NCBI GenBank assembly: GCA_040508515.1
Contig: JBEVMS010000219.1
Coordinates: forward strand, 1 to 16,669
Reading direction: 5' to 3'
DNA from: JBEVMS01 sp040508515
GTDB taxonomy: Bacteria; Pseudomonadota; Gammaproteobacteria; Xanthomonadales; Rhodanobacteraceae
DNA: 16,669 bases
Position numbers and translations under genes: made by a program. The notes beneath the pieces were generated by a model. It saw only the letters and a program-made list of their open reading frames with translations. It was not told the DNA's origin and made no database searches. Below are positions 9,201 to 15,923 of this stretch, one piece after another (the first letter of the stretch is position 1; each line of letters opens with the position of its first letter).

Positions 9201-9206
9201 TCGGTT

Positions 9207-9282
<76 letters not shown>

Positions 9283-9309
9283 AAACTTTGAAACTTGTGC
9301 TGCACTAAC

Positions 9310-9387
9310 TGGGGTGGACGATGGGATTCGAACCCACGACAACCGGAATCACAATCCGGTACTCTAACCAACTGAGCTACGCCCACC
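9310..9387 (-). tRNA. tRNA-His (anticodon GTG)
   Basis: A 78-base gene that includes the extra 5' G(-1) typical of tRNA-His, opposite discriminator C, with acceptor GTGGGCG/CGTCCAC (one G-U pair) and an encoded CCA. The anticodon is GTG within ATTGTGA. It lies 13 bases downstream of tRNA-Arg(TCT). Confidence 0.97.
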
Positions 9388-9400
9388 GTAAACTACGTTT

Positions 9401-9477
9401 TGGCGCGCCCGACAGGAATCGAACCTGCAACCGTCGGCTTAGAAGGCCGATGCTCTATCCGGTTGAGCTACAGGCGC
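9401..9477 (-). tRNA. tRNA-Arg (anticodon TCT)
   Basis: A 77-base cloverleaf with acceptor GCGCCTG/CGGGCGC (one T-G apposition), discriminator G and an encoded CCA. The anticodon loop CTTCTAA gives TCT, reading the rare AGA codon as E. coli argU does. A CAAGTT box lies 6 bases before its 5' end. Confidence 0.96.
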
Positions 9478-9501
9478 AATACTAACTTGCGTTACACCTG
9501 C

Positions 9502-9578
9502 TGGTCGGGGCAGAGGGATTCGAACCCACGACATCCAGCTCCCAAAGCTGGCGCTCTACCAGGCTGAGCTATACCCCG
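9502..9578 (-). tRNA. tRNA-Pro (anticodon TGG)
   Basis: A 77-base cloverleaf with acceptor CGGGGTA, starting with C as usual for proline, discriminator A and an encoded CCA. The anticodon loop TTTGGGA gives TGG. It follows a 175-base gap that holds its own promoter (9620-9648). Confidence 0.97.
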
Positions 9579-9619
9579 CTTTCGCACCTAAGCCTGCCAT
9601 AGCAGACGCAAGACTTGAA

Positions 9620-9648
9620 ATGTTACGGGCGACACTTCGCTCAGTCAA
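9620..9648 (-). promoter_or_regulatory. Predicted internal promoter for the Pro-Arg-His-Lys tRNAs
   Basis: TTGACT (9643-9648) and TAACAT (9620-9625) on the minus strand are exactly 17 bases apart, with AT-rich sequence upstream. The start would be near 9613, about 35 bases before tRNA-Pro, a normal tRNA leader length. This explains the unusually long gap after tRNA-Arg(ACG). Confidence 0.6.
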
Positions 9649-9718
9649 TCCGTATCGAAGCACACCGAACTTAAAACTTAATCGTTATACCAAGAAGCGA
9701 TCAGCTGCCTCGCGGATG

Positions 9719-9744
9719 CAAGTTGAATGCAATCATTCAACTTG
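9719..9744 (-). repeat. 11-bp perfect inverted repeat just downstream of tRNA-Arg(ACG)
   Basis: Arms CAAGTTGAATG and CATTCAACTTG with a 4-base loop. It starts 9 bases after the encoded CCA of tRNA-Arg(ACG). No T run follows on the minus strand, so it is more likely a 3' processing stem or a weak terminator than a standard one. The strand follows the direction of the tRNA genes. Confidence 0.65.
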
Positions 9745-9753
9745 TGTTGTAAA

Positions 9754-9830
9754 TGGCGCGCCCGGAGAGATTCGAACTCCCGACCACCAAGTTCGTAGCC
9801 TGGTACTCTATCCAACTGAGCTACGGGCGC
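9754..9830 (-). tRNA. tRNA-Arg (anticodon ACG)
   Basis: A 77-base cloverleaf with acceptor GCGCCCG/CGGGCGC, discriminator G and an encoded CCA. The anticodon loop CTACGAA gives ACG, which would be edited to ICG by TadA to read CGU, CGC and CGA. It is the first gene of the cluster. Confidence 0.97.
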
Positions 9831-9894
9831 GCTGTGAAACTTGTTGCTTGGTCGCTGTCTCGATGTCTTGAGAAGCGCTGAAGCCAGAAGCGGG

Positions 9895-9923
9895 ATTATT
9901 CAGATTTGATGCGCCTGCGTCAA
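9895..9923 (-). promoter_or_regulatory. Predicted strong promoter of the tRNA cluster
   Basis: TTGACG (9918-9923) and AATAAT (9895-9900) on the minus strand, 17 bases apart. The next bases are CCCGC, a GC-rich discriminator of the kind found in stable RNA promoters under stringent control. An AT-rich block (AAAATTTTCAAAAAAG) immediately upstream resembles an UP element. The start would be near 9888. Confidence 0.75.
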
Positions 9924-10073
9924 CACTTTTTTGAAAATTTTACTTCGTTCGATGATGCTCGATCGAAGTTAATGCTCCCAGCAAGGCAAGCACCCTTGTA
10001 ATGAGCCGCGCAGTCTAGCCATCTAGAAGGCCAAAGTCGAGCGCTTTGATCGAATCATTTCAGCAACAGACTG

Positions 10074-10102
10074 AAAAAGAAAGACGACGCAATGGCGCCG
10101 CC
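10074..10102 (-). terminator. Intrinsic terminator of the rlmE-ftsH unit
   Basis: On the minus strand GGCGGCGC pairs with GCGTCGTC (two G-U pairs) around a CATT loop, followed by TTTCTTTTT. It lies 58 bases after the ftsH stop codon. Confidence 0.75.
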
Positions 10103-10160
10103 TCTCTTATATTGCCCACAGCGCCTAAGCTCAGCGACCGCAGCCCGCGCAGCGGGCGGC

Positions 10161-12098
10161 TCAGCTCTGCGTGGCGGGATCACCCAGCTTGGCCCCTGCG
10201 TCACCACGCGGCGGCGGCGGGGGTGGCGGGGTAGCCGTGGTCGAGGCGCTCTTGGACCAGTCCGCCGGCGGTCCGGGCTCGCGGCCAGCCATGATGTCAT
10301 CGATTTGATGCGCATCAATGGTTTCGTACTGAAGCAGCGCCTCAGCCATGACATGAAGCTTATCGATGTTGTCGGTCAACAACTGCCGAGTGCGCGCGTA
10401 GGCGTTATCCAGAATCTCACGCACCACTTCGTCGATCTTGCGCGCGGTCTGGTCGGACACGCTCTTGTGCTGCGTTACCGTGCGACCGAGGAATACTTCA
10501 TCCTCATCTTCGCCGTAGGCCACTGGGCCGAGAGCATCCGACAGTCCCCATTTGGTGACCATGTTACGCGCCATCTTGGTCGCGCGCTCAATGTCGTTCG
10601 AGGCGCCAGTGGTGACCTTGTTCTCACCGAAGATCAGCGCCTCGGCGACACGCCCGCCGTACAGCGAGCACAGCTGCGATTCGATCGCCACCCGGTTCAT
10701 ACTGTACTTGTCGCCTTCGGGCAAGTACATGGTGACGCCCAAGGCACGGCCGCGCGGGATGATGGTCACCTTGTAGACCGGATCGTGCTCCGGCACCAGG
10801 CGGCCCACCACAGCATGTCCTGCCTCATGATAGGCGGTGAGCTTCTTTTCATCCTCGCTCATTGCCATGGAGCGACGCTCGCTGCCCATCAAAATCTTGT
10901 CGCGCGCTTTATCCAAATGAATCATGCGCACGTCGCGCGCGTTTTCACGTGCGGCGAACAACGCCGCCTCGTTGACCAGGTTGGCCAGATCGGCTCCTGA
11001 GAAACCCGGCGTGCCGCGTGCAATCACCATCGGATTGACATCGGCGGCAGTCGGCACCTTACGCAAATGAACTTTAAGAATCTGCTCGCGCCCTTTCACA
11101 TCGGGCAAGCCGACCACAACTTGGCGATCGAAGCGACCGGGACGCAGCAAAGCCGGGTCGAGTACATCGGGTCGGTTAGTAGCCGCGATGACGATGATGC
11201 CCTCGGTGCCTTCAAAACCGTCCATTTCGACCAGCAGCTGATTCAACGTCTGCTCGCGCTCGTCGTGACCACCACCCAGGCCGGCGCCGCGATGACGACC
11301 GACCGCATCGATCTCATCGATAAAGATGATGCACGGCGCGTGCTTCTTAGCCTGCTCGAACATGTCGCGCACGCGACTGGCGCCGACACCGACGAACATC
11401 TCCACGAAATCCGAACCGGAGATCGAGAAGAACGGCACCTTCGCTTCGCCGGCGATCGCCTTGGCCAGCAAGGTTTTACCGGTGCCGGGCGGGCCGACCA
11501 TCAATACACCGCGCGGAATCTTGCCGCCCAACTTCTGGAACTTGGATGGGTCGCGCAGGAATTCGACCAGCTCGCCAACTTCTTCCTTGGCTTCGTCGCA
11601 ACCGGCAACGTCGCTGAAGTTGACCTTGATCTGGTCTTCGCCCTGCAGCTTGGCGCGGGAGCGACCGAAACTCATCGCACCACGTCCGCCGCCACCGGCC
11701 TGCATCTGCCGCATGAACCAGATGAACACCACCGCGATCAAGATGATCGGCAGCCAGTTGAACAGCAACCCGATCAGTGAGAAGCCGTTATTGGACGGCT
11801 CCTGGCGCACTTCGACGCCCTTGTCGCTCATCTGCTTGACCACCGCATTGGTGGAAAAGCCCAACACTGGCGCCACGGTGCGGAAGCTCGATCCGTCCTT
11901 GAGCTTGCCGCTGATGGTCGACGGTTGGTCCGCCCCGATCGTCGCGCTGGCAACGTTGCCGTTGTCCACGCTCTGTACGAAGCTGCTGTATGGCAGGTCC
12001 GTGGCCGAGCTGCTATGCGAGTTGAAGCCCTGATACACGGTGATGAGGACCACCGCGATGATCAGATAGAGCAGTAGGTTTTTCGCCATTTCGTTCAT
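10161..12098 (-). CDS. ftsH: FtsH, membrane-bound ATP-dependent zinc protease
   Basis: A 645-residue protein, similar to E. coli FtsH (644). Two membrane helices (about 7-24 and 107-129) flank a periplasmic domain. The AAA+ module has Walker A GPPGTGKT at 202-209, the pore loop MFVGVG at 234-239 and Walker B IIFIDEID at 257-264. The zinc site has HEAGH at 424-428 and the third ligand Asp502 in TTGASNDIE. The tail after about 605 is Pro-rich with seven consecutive prolines and looks disordered. FtsH extracts and degrades membrane proteins and short-lived regulators such as LpxC and RpoH in relatives. The ATG overlaps the rlmE stop as ATGA, so translation is probably coupled. A second ATG three codons in (12089) matches the E. 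coli MAKN start but has no clear ribosome-binding site. Confidence 0.98.
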   Translation of the reverse strand: MNEMAKNLLLYLIIAVVLITVYQGFNSHSSSATDLPYSSFVQSVDNGNVASATIGADQPSTISGKLKDGSSFRTVAPVLGFSTNAVVKQMSDKGVEVRQEPSNNGFSLIGLLFNWLPIILIAVVFIWFMRQMQAGGGGRGAMSFGRSRAKLQGEDQIKVNFSDVAGCDEAKEEVGELVEFLRDPSKFQKLGGKIPRGVLMVGPPGTGKTLLAKAIAGEAKVPFFSISGSDFVEMFVGVGASRVRDMFEQAKKHAPCIIFIDEIDAVGRHRGAGLGGGHDEREQTLNQLLVEMDGFEGTEGIIVIAATNRPDVLDPALLRPGRFDRQVVVGLPDVKGREQILKVHLRKVPTAADVNPMVIARGTPGFSGADLANLVNEAALFAARENARDVRMIHLDKARDKILMGSERRSMAMSEDEKKLTAYHEAGHAVVGRLVPEHDPVYKVTIIPRGRALGVTMYLPEGDKYSMNRVAIESQLCSLYGGRVAEALIFGENKVTTGASNDIERATKMARNMVTKWGLSDALGPVAYGEDEDEVFLGRTVTQHKSVSDQTARKIDEVVREILDNAYARTRQLLTDNIDKLHVMAEALLQYETIDAHQIDDIMAGREPGPPADWSKSASTTATPPPPPPPRGDAGAKLGDPATQS

Positions 12099-12745
12099 GC
12101 GCGGTTCTCGCCCGGTGCCCGGCCGCTGGACTTCAGTCCAACAGCCAATGCGTATACCTCACGCGAACGAGCGCGTGAGGCCTTTGGTTTACGCATCGTC
12201 ACGCGACTGAACTCCGCGCGCAAGCTGCGTAAATACTCGTCGAAGCCGGCTCCCTGGAAAAGCTTGATCAGGAACGCCCCACCCGGCTTAAGCCAGTGCC
12301 GGCTGAAATCAAGCGCCAGATCGGCCAGATCCATTGCTCGGATCTGATCGGCCAGGGCCACACCGCTCATATTGGGGGCCATGTCGGACAGTACAAGATC
12401 GACCTTTTCGCCAAGCAGGCGACTTTCCAGCTCGTGCAGCACCGATTCTTCGCGAAAATCGCCTTGGATGAAATCCACGCCGCCCAGCCCCTGCATCGGC
12501 AGGATATCCAGCGCGATCACCTTGCCGGTATCGCCCAAGCGTTTGCGCACCAGCTGCGACCAGCCACCTGGCGCGGCGCCCAGATCAACCACGCTCATAT
12601 TCGGCTTGAGCAGGCGATCACGGTCGACCAACTCTTCAAGTTTGAACACCGCGCGTGAACGCAGCCCTTCGGCCTGCGCTTTTTTTACGTAGACATCGTC
12701 GAAATGCTCCCGCAGCCAGCGGGAACTGCTTTTGCTGCGAGACAT
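12095..12745 (-). CDS. rlmE: RlmE, 23S rRNA 2'-O-methyltransferase (U2552)
   Basis: A 216-residue FtsJ/RrmJ-type methyltransferase (E. coli 209). The SAM motif VVDLGAAPGGWSQ and the catalytic residues are present: Lys in AVFKLEE (K35), Asp in SDMAPN, Lys in IKLFQG and Glu in SREVY. It methylates U2552 of the 23S A loop in late 50S assembly. The start at 12745 (MSRSKSSSRW) matches the family. The frame stays open to 12829, and the ATG at 12784 has a better AAAGGG site, so a 13-residue longer form is possible. It forms an operon with ftsH and is divergent from yhbY, the same arrangement as in E. coli. Confidence 0.95.
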   Translation of the reverse strand: MSRSKSSSRWLREHFDDVYVKKAQAEGLRSRAVFKLEELVDRDRLLKPNMSVVDLGAAPGGWSQLVRKRLGDTGKVIALDILPMQGLGGVDFIQGDFREESVLHELESRLLGEKVDLVLSDMAPNMSGVALADQIRAMDLADLALDFSRHWLKPGGAFLIKLFQGAGFDEYLRSLRAEFSRVTMRKPKASRARSREVYALAVGLKSSGRAPGENRA

Positions 12746-12766
12746 GGTCGGCAGGGCCACAGATAG

Positions 12767-12808
12767 GGTAAATGGTGATGACATGATACCCTTTGCCGTC
12801 CATTTACC
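12767..12808. promoter_or_regulatory. Inverted repeat in the rlmE/yhbY divergent gap
   Basis: A perfect 9-bp inverted repeat, GGTAAATGG (12767-12775) and CCATTTACC (12800-12808), with a 24-base spacer, lies in the only gap between the divergent genes. The gap must hold both promoters, so the repeat may be a shared operator or a leader hairpin. No clean -35/-10 pair could be assigned on either strand. Confidence 0.45.
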
Positions 12809-12827
12809 GCACATCGAATCTGAACGC

Positions 12828-13124
12828 ATGGCCCTTTCTTCCTCGCAACGGCGCTACTTGCGCAGCCTTGCCCACGACCTCAGCCCGGTGATCCTGCTCG
12901 GCGCTAAGGGGGCCACCGATGCGGTTCTGAAAGAACTCGACTTGGCGCTGGCGCACCATGAACTGGTAAAGGTCAAGCTGTCCGGCGGCGATAAGGACGA
13001 GCGCCAGAGCCAGATCAATTTCCTGATCGAAGGCACCGGGGCCGAAGACATCCAGACCATCGGCCACGTTCTAGTGCTGTTTCGCCGCAATGCTGACGAG
13101 CCCAAGCTAGCCCTGCCACGCTGA
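12828..13124 (+). CDS. yhbY: YhbY, CRM-domain ribosome assembly factor
   Basis: A 98-residue protein (E. coli 97) with the single-domain CRM fold signature: LGAKGATDAVLKELDLALAHHELVKVK, with the GxxG loop reading GAKG. YhbY binds pre-50S particles. The ATG at 12828 aligns with the family N-terminus (MALSSSQRRYLRSLAH); upstream in-frame codons reach 12732 but overlap rlmE and look unrelated. No strong ribosome-binding site is visible before 12828. It is divergent from rlmE, another 50S factor, and its stop codon overlaps the next gene. Confidence 0.95.
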   Translation: MALSSSQRRYLRSLAHDLSPVILLGAKGATDAVLKELDLALAHHELVKVKLSGGDKDERQSQINFLIEGTGAEDIQTIGHVLVLFRRNADEPKLALPR

Positions 13125-13501
13125 TGGATCTATCACTCGACTTTCCCGACAACACCTTGTTCGTGCGCCGCGTCGGCCCGAACAGCGTCACCGTGGTCGA
13201 TCGTGAACTCAAAAAAAGCTTCATCCTCGGCACGAGCCAAGTGATCGAGGATTGGCCGGTTACTGCCGTTGATCAACTCGATGCCAGCCATGTCGAAACC
13301 ATTCTCGCATTACAGCCAGAAGTGGTTCTGCTGGGCACCGGTCAGCAGCAGCGTTTTCCCGCTGCCGCCTTCCTGGCCGGCTTTCTTCGCCAGGGGGTAG
13401 GCATTGAAGTGATGGACAACGCCGCCGCCGCGCGCACGCACGGCTTGCTGGCTGGCGAAGGACGGCTGGTGGTCACCGCCTTTATCCTGCCGGCGGCCTG
13501 A
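13124..13501 (+). CDS. Mth938/DUF498 domain protein (Xcc1710-like, NDUFAF3-related), function unknown
   Basis: A 125-residue protein that fills a single Mth938-like domain. Recognisable features are FVRRVGPNSVTVVDRELKKSFIL near the N-terminus, PEVVLLGTGQQQRFP in the middle and GIEVMDNAAAARTHGLLAGEGR toward the end. The family includes the mitochondrial complex I assembly factor NDUFAF3, but no bacterial role is established that I can name. Its ATG overlaps the yhbY stop as TGATG, indicating translational coupling. It converges on nlpD with a 63-base gap. Family assignment is from recalled motifs. Confidence 0.88.
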   Translation: MDLSLDFPDNTLFVRRVGPNSVTVVDRELKKSFILGTSQVIEDWPVTAVDQLDASHVETILALQPEVVLLGTGQQQRFPAAAFLAGFLRQGVGIEVMDNAAAARTHGLLAGEGRLVVTAFILPAA

Positions 13502-13520
13502 GAAACGGTTTAAGCGTACC

Positions 13521-13550
13521 GCGGCGTAGCCGACTGCGGCATCGCGCCGC
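13521..13550. terminator. Hairpin between convergent genes, no T run
   Basis: GCGGCG pairs with CGCCGC and encloses GCCG/CGGC around a 4-base loop, with an asymmetric internal loop (TA versus ATCG). It occupies the middle of the 63-base gap between the Mth938 gene and nlpD. The structure can form on both strands, but no T run follows on either side, so it may terminate weakly or block 3' exonucleases. Confidence 0.45.
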
Positions 13551-13564
13551 CGTCGCATCGTCGA

Positions 13565-14551
13565 TCAACGTGACGGCAGATAGCTCAGCGGATCAACCGG
13601 ATTGCCGTCCTTGCGGATTTGAAACTGCAATTCATCACGCGAGGCACCCGTCGAGCCCATTTCGGCGATTTGTTGACCTGCGCTCACCTTTTGCCCTTCT
13701 TTGACCAGCCGTTTGCGGTTGTGGCCGTAAGCCGACAGCAGGCTATCGTTGTGCTTGATGATGATCAGCTCACCGTAACCAACCAGGCCGTTGCCGCTGT
13801 AGACCACCACACCATCGGCGGCGGCGCGCACCGGATCGCCGGCCTTGCCGGTGATCTCGATGCCAGGAATCGCATCGCCACTCTGGAATCGCTTGAACAC
13901 GCTTCCATCCGCCGGCCAGCGCCAGTTGACGCCGCCAGCGGAGCGCGCCGGACCACTGCTGACCACCGGCGTCTGCGCCGGCTCTGGCGGCGTGACGGCG
14001 GTGGAGCCGGCGACCGGCACGGTCACCGCGCCGGCCGCCGGTGCTGGCGTCGTCGACGGATGCGATCCGGCGGCCACGACGGCGGCCGACACGGCGGGAG
14101 GCGCGGCACTATGGCTGGCAGGCGGCACATCCTCGAAGGCCGGCGCGACAGCGACCGGTTCGGGCGCCGGCGCGGGGCGCGAGGGAGGCGGTGGCACGGC
14201 GGCGACTACAGAGGATCGCGATGATTCGCGACCGGGCGGCGACAAGCGCAACACCTGGCCCGGCCAGATCGTATAGGGGTCGGAAATACCGTTCCAAGCC
14301 GCTAGCGTGCGGTAGTCCATGCCGTTGCGAAAGGCGATGCTGTACAGCGTATCGCCCTTAATCACCTGATAACTGCCGCCGGGTATCCGCGGCGATGCGT
14401 TCGTCGAGCCCTCGGCATAGCCACTGGACGATGACTGCACCACCACCGCGCGGCCGCAGGCGGCCAACAGCAGCGCAGCGGCGCCGACGGTCAAAAATCG
14501 CAAGGGAGTTTTCATGGGCGCGAGCATAGCGACCGTCGCGAGGATTTTCAT
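13565..14551 (-). CDS. nlpD: NlpD-type lipoprotein with LysM and degenerate LytM domains, amidase activator
   Basis: A 328-residue protein from the ATG at 14551, chosen because GAGGAA stands 4 bases upstream. A start at 14515 would give a neater 20-residue lipoprotein signal but has no ribosome-binding site. The lipobox LAAC is at 29-32. A LysM peptidoglycan-binding domain follows at about 60-105 (YQVIKGDTLYSIAFRNG), then a long Pro/Ala-rich linker, and a LytM/M23 fold in the last 115 residues. The zinc ligands of active M23 enzymes are missing: the usual HxH segment reads LQFQIR. Such domains activate amidases (AmiC in E. coli) for daughter-cell separation. It follows yqaA by 36 bases with a heptamer repeat at the junction. 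rpoS, which follows nlpD in enterics and pseudomonads, is absent here. Confidence 0.88.
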   Translation of the reverse strand: MKILATVAMLAPMKTPLRFLTVGAAALLLAACGRAVVVQSSSSGYAEGSTNASPRIPGGSYQVIKGDTLYSIAFRNGMDYRTLAAWNGISDPYTIWPGQVLRLSPPGRESSRSSVVAAVPPPPSRPAPAPEPVAVAPAFEDVPPASHSAAPPAVSAAVVAAGSHPSTTPAPAAGAVTVPVAGSTAVTPPEPAQTPVVSSGPARSAGGVNWRWPADGSVFKRFQSGDAIPGIEITGKAGDPVRAAADGVVVYSGNGLVGYGELIIIKHNDSLLSAYGHNRKRLVKEGQKVSAGQQIAEMGSTGASRDELQFQIRKDGNPVDPLSYLPSR

Positions 14552-14573
14552 GCGTTTCCTCGCTCCGCCCGAT

Positions 14574-14601
14574 TCACGCATCACGCATCACGCATCACGC
14601 A
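14574..14601. repeat. Four tandem copies of a 7-base unit at the yqaA/nlpD junction
   Basis: TCACGCA is repeated four times without interruption. On the minus strand the unit reads TGCGTGA. The repeat covers the last yqaA codons, its stop (14588-14590) and the bases after it. Every reading frame through the tract meets a TGA, and the unit also supplies overlapping TGATG stop-start pairs. Confidence 0.9.
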
Positions 14602-15199
14602 GCCAAAACCACCATCCCGCCAGCACCGCCAGCGCCACCAAGGCCAGCCAGCCGATGCGCTCGATGTGTTTGTGCAGCAACTGCTCGGCACGCGGGCCGA
14701 ACAAACGGATCAAGAGGGCCAGCAACCACACGCGCTTACCGCGGCCCAAGGCCATGCACGCCAGGAAAGGCAACAGCGGCACGCCGACGATGCCCGCCGC
14801 CCAGGTGACGAATTTCATCGGCACCACCGGCTGCAACGCGGCCAACGTCAGCGCCAGCAGCATGCCGATCCAATGCTGGTTCATGTCGGTACGCAGGCTT
14901 TCCACGCCTGTATCGATGGTCGCCAGCAAGCCCTGCCCCAGATGCGGGCTGATCAACTGGAAGGCCCAATGCCCCAGCGCATACCCCACCAATGAGCCCA
15001 GCAATGAAAACAGCAGGCTGATATTCGCGAAGCGGAAGGCCTTTTTCGGCTCGGCCAGCATCATCGGCGCCAGCATGACTTCGGGCGGTATCGGAAAGAT
15101 AAAAGCCTCGACAAAACTGAGTCCCGACAGATACGCCACGGCTCTGGGATGGCGCGCCCAGCCAAGCACGCGCTCATAAAGCTTGCCGAACAAACGCAT
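14588..15199 (-). CDS. yqaA: YqaA-type DedA/VTT-domain membrane protein
   Basis: A 203-residue integral membrane protein. It has the DedA-family pattern: a re-entrant-type segment near the N-terminus with FVEAFIFPIPPEVMLAPM (about 29-46), a hydrophobic stretch SLLFSLLGSLVGYALG, then PVVPMKFVTWAAGIVG with its conserved Pro/Gly residues, and C-terminal helices. DedA proteins support membrane homeostasis; some members move undecaprenyl phosphate or other lipids across the membrane, but the role of the YqaA branch is not defined to my knowledge. AGGAAG 5 bases before the ATG supports the start. It lies 40 bases after pcm and before nlpD, likely in one operon. The C-terminus is encoded inside the heptamer repeat. 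Confidence 0.88.
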   Translation of the reverse strand: MRLFGKLYERVLGWARHPRAVAYLSGLSFVEAFIFPIPPEVMLAPMMLAEPKKAFRFANISLLFSLLGSLVGYALGHWAFQLISPHLGQGLLATIDTGVESLRTDMNQHWIGMLLALTLAALQPVVPMKFVTWAAGIVGVPLLPFLACMALGRGKRVWLLALLIRLFGPRAEQLLHKHIERIGWLALVALAVLAGWWFWLRDA

Positions 15200-15239
15200 C
15201 AGGACTTCCTAGTTGTCAGATGAAACGATTCGGCCGGCA

Positions 15240-15920
15240 TCAACCAATGCCGCCGAGTAGCGGGACAAAGCTCACCGCACCCAGTTCTTCCTGGATGAAA
15301 TCGCCCTGACCGTCGCCGCGCATGCGGATCAGGGTCTGGCTGCTCGGCGACCCCACGGGTGCCACCAGCACGCCGGTGGGACTGAGCTGATCGAGCAGCC
15401 GGTTAGGGATTGCATCGCCGGCGGCGGTGAGAATGATGGCATCGAACGGACCCTCGGCGGCCCAGCCAAGCTTGCCATCATCATGGCGCGAGCGCACGTT
15501 GGTCAGTCCCAGCTGCCGGAAACGTCGGCGCGCCTGGCGCAGCAATTCCTCGATCCGTTCCACAGTGAACAAATGCGGCACCAGCGCCGCCATCACCACC
15601 GCCTGATAGCCCGAGCCGGTGCCGATTTCCAACACTTTCTCGGGCATGCCAAATTCAAGCAACGCTTCGGTCATGCGCGCCACCACCCAGGGCTGGGAGA
15701 TGGTCTGGCCATGACCGATCGGCAGCGCGGTGTTCTCGTAGGCACGCGAATGCAGCGCCTGATCGATGAAATGATGACGCGGCACCGTGCGGATCACCTC
15801 GATCACGCGCGGATCGTTGATGCCGTCTTCCTTGAGGCTGGCAGCCAGGCGATCGCGCGCGCGCTGCGACGTCATCCCCTCACCCTTGAACGCCGATGGC
15901 GGCAACGGATGGACGTTCAT
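15240..15920 (-). CDS. pcm: Protein-L-isoaspartate O-methyltransferase
   Basis: A 226-residue enzyme (E. coli 208, the difference mostly at the N-terminus). The family motifs are PIGHGQTISQPWVVARMTE (67-85), the SAM site LEIGTGSGYQ (97-106), VERI (120-123) and FDAIILTAA (159-167). It methylates isoaspartyl residues formed by protein ageing and starts their repair in the cytoplasm. The ATG at 15920 lies 3 bases after the surE stop, indicating coupled translation. An internal ATG (Met16, MTSQRARDR) has a strong AAGGGTGAGGGG sequence just upstream and could be the main start. RHDDG replaces the RHGDG seen in E. coli. Confidence 0.96.
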   Translation of the reverse strand: MNVHPLPPSAFKGEGMTSQRARDRLAASLKEDGINDPRVIEVIRTVPRHHFIDQALHSRAYENTALPIGHGQTISQPWVVARMTEALLEFGMPEKVLEIGTGSGYQAVVMAALVPHLFTVERIEELLRQARRRFRQLGLTNVRSRHDDGKLGWAAEGPFDAIILTAAGDAIPNRLLDQLSPTGVLVAPVGSPSSQTLIRMRGDGQGDFIQEELGAVSFVPLLGGIG

Positions 15921-15923
15921 CGC

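Larger units (their letters stand above)
9831..10160. other. 330-base region between tRNA-Arg(ACG) and ftsH
   Basis: No gene is seen. It contains the tRNA promoter (9895-9923) with an AT-rich upstream block, an imperfect palindrome (9942-9969) and the ftsH terminator (10074-10102). A GCCCGC/GCGGGC hairpin (10143-10157) lies between the terminator and the ftsH stop. The segment 9970-10073 shows nothing I can name. Confidence 0.75.

Noticed and set aside
9719..9744. CRISPR-like or REP-like repeat.
   Set aside because: A single hairpin with no further copies or regular spacing in the window.
9620..9871. An 83-codon plus-strand frame with PGEIRTPDHQVRS.
   Set aside because: This is the antisense reading of tRNA-Arg(ACG), a well-known artefact.
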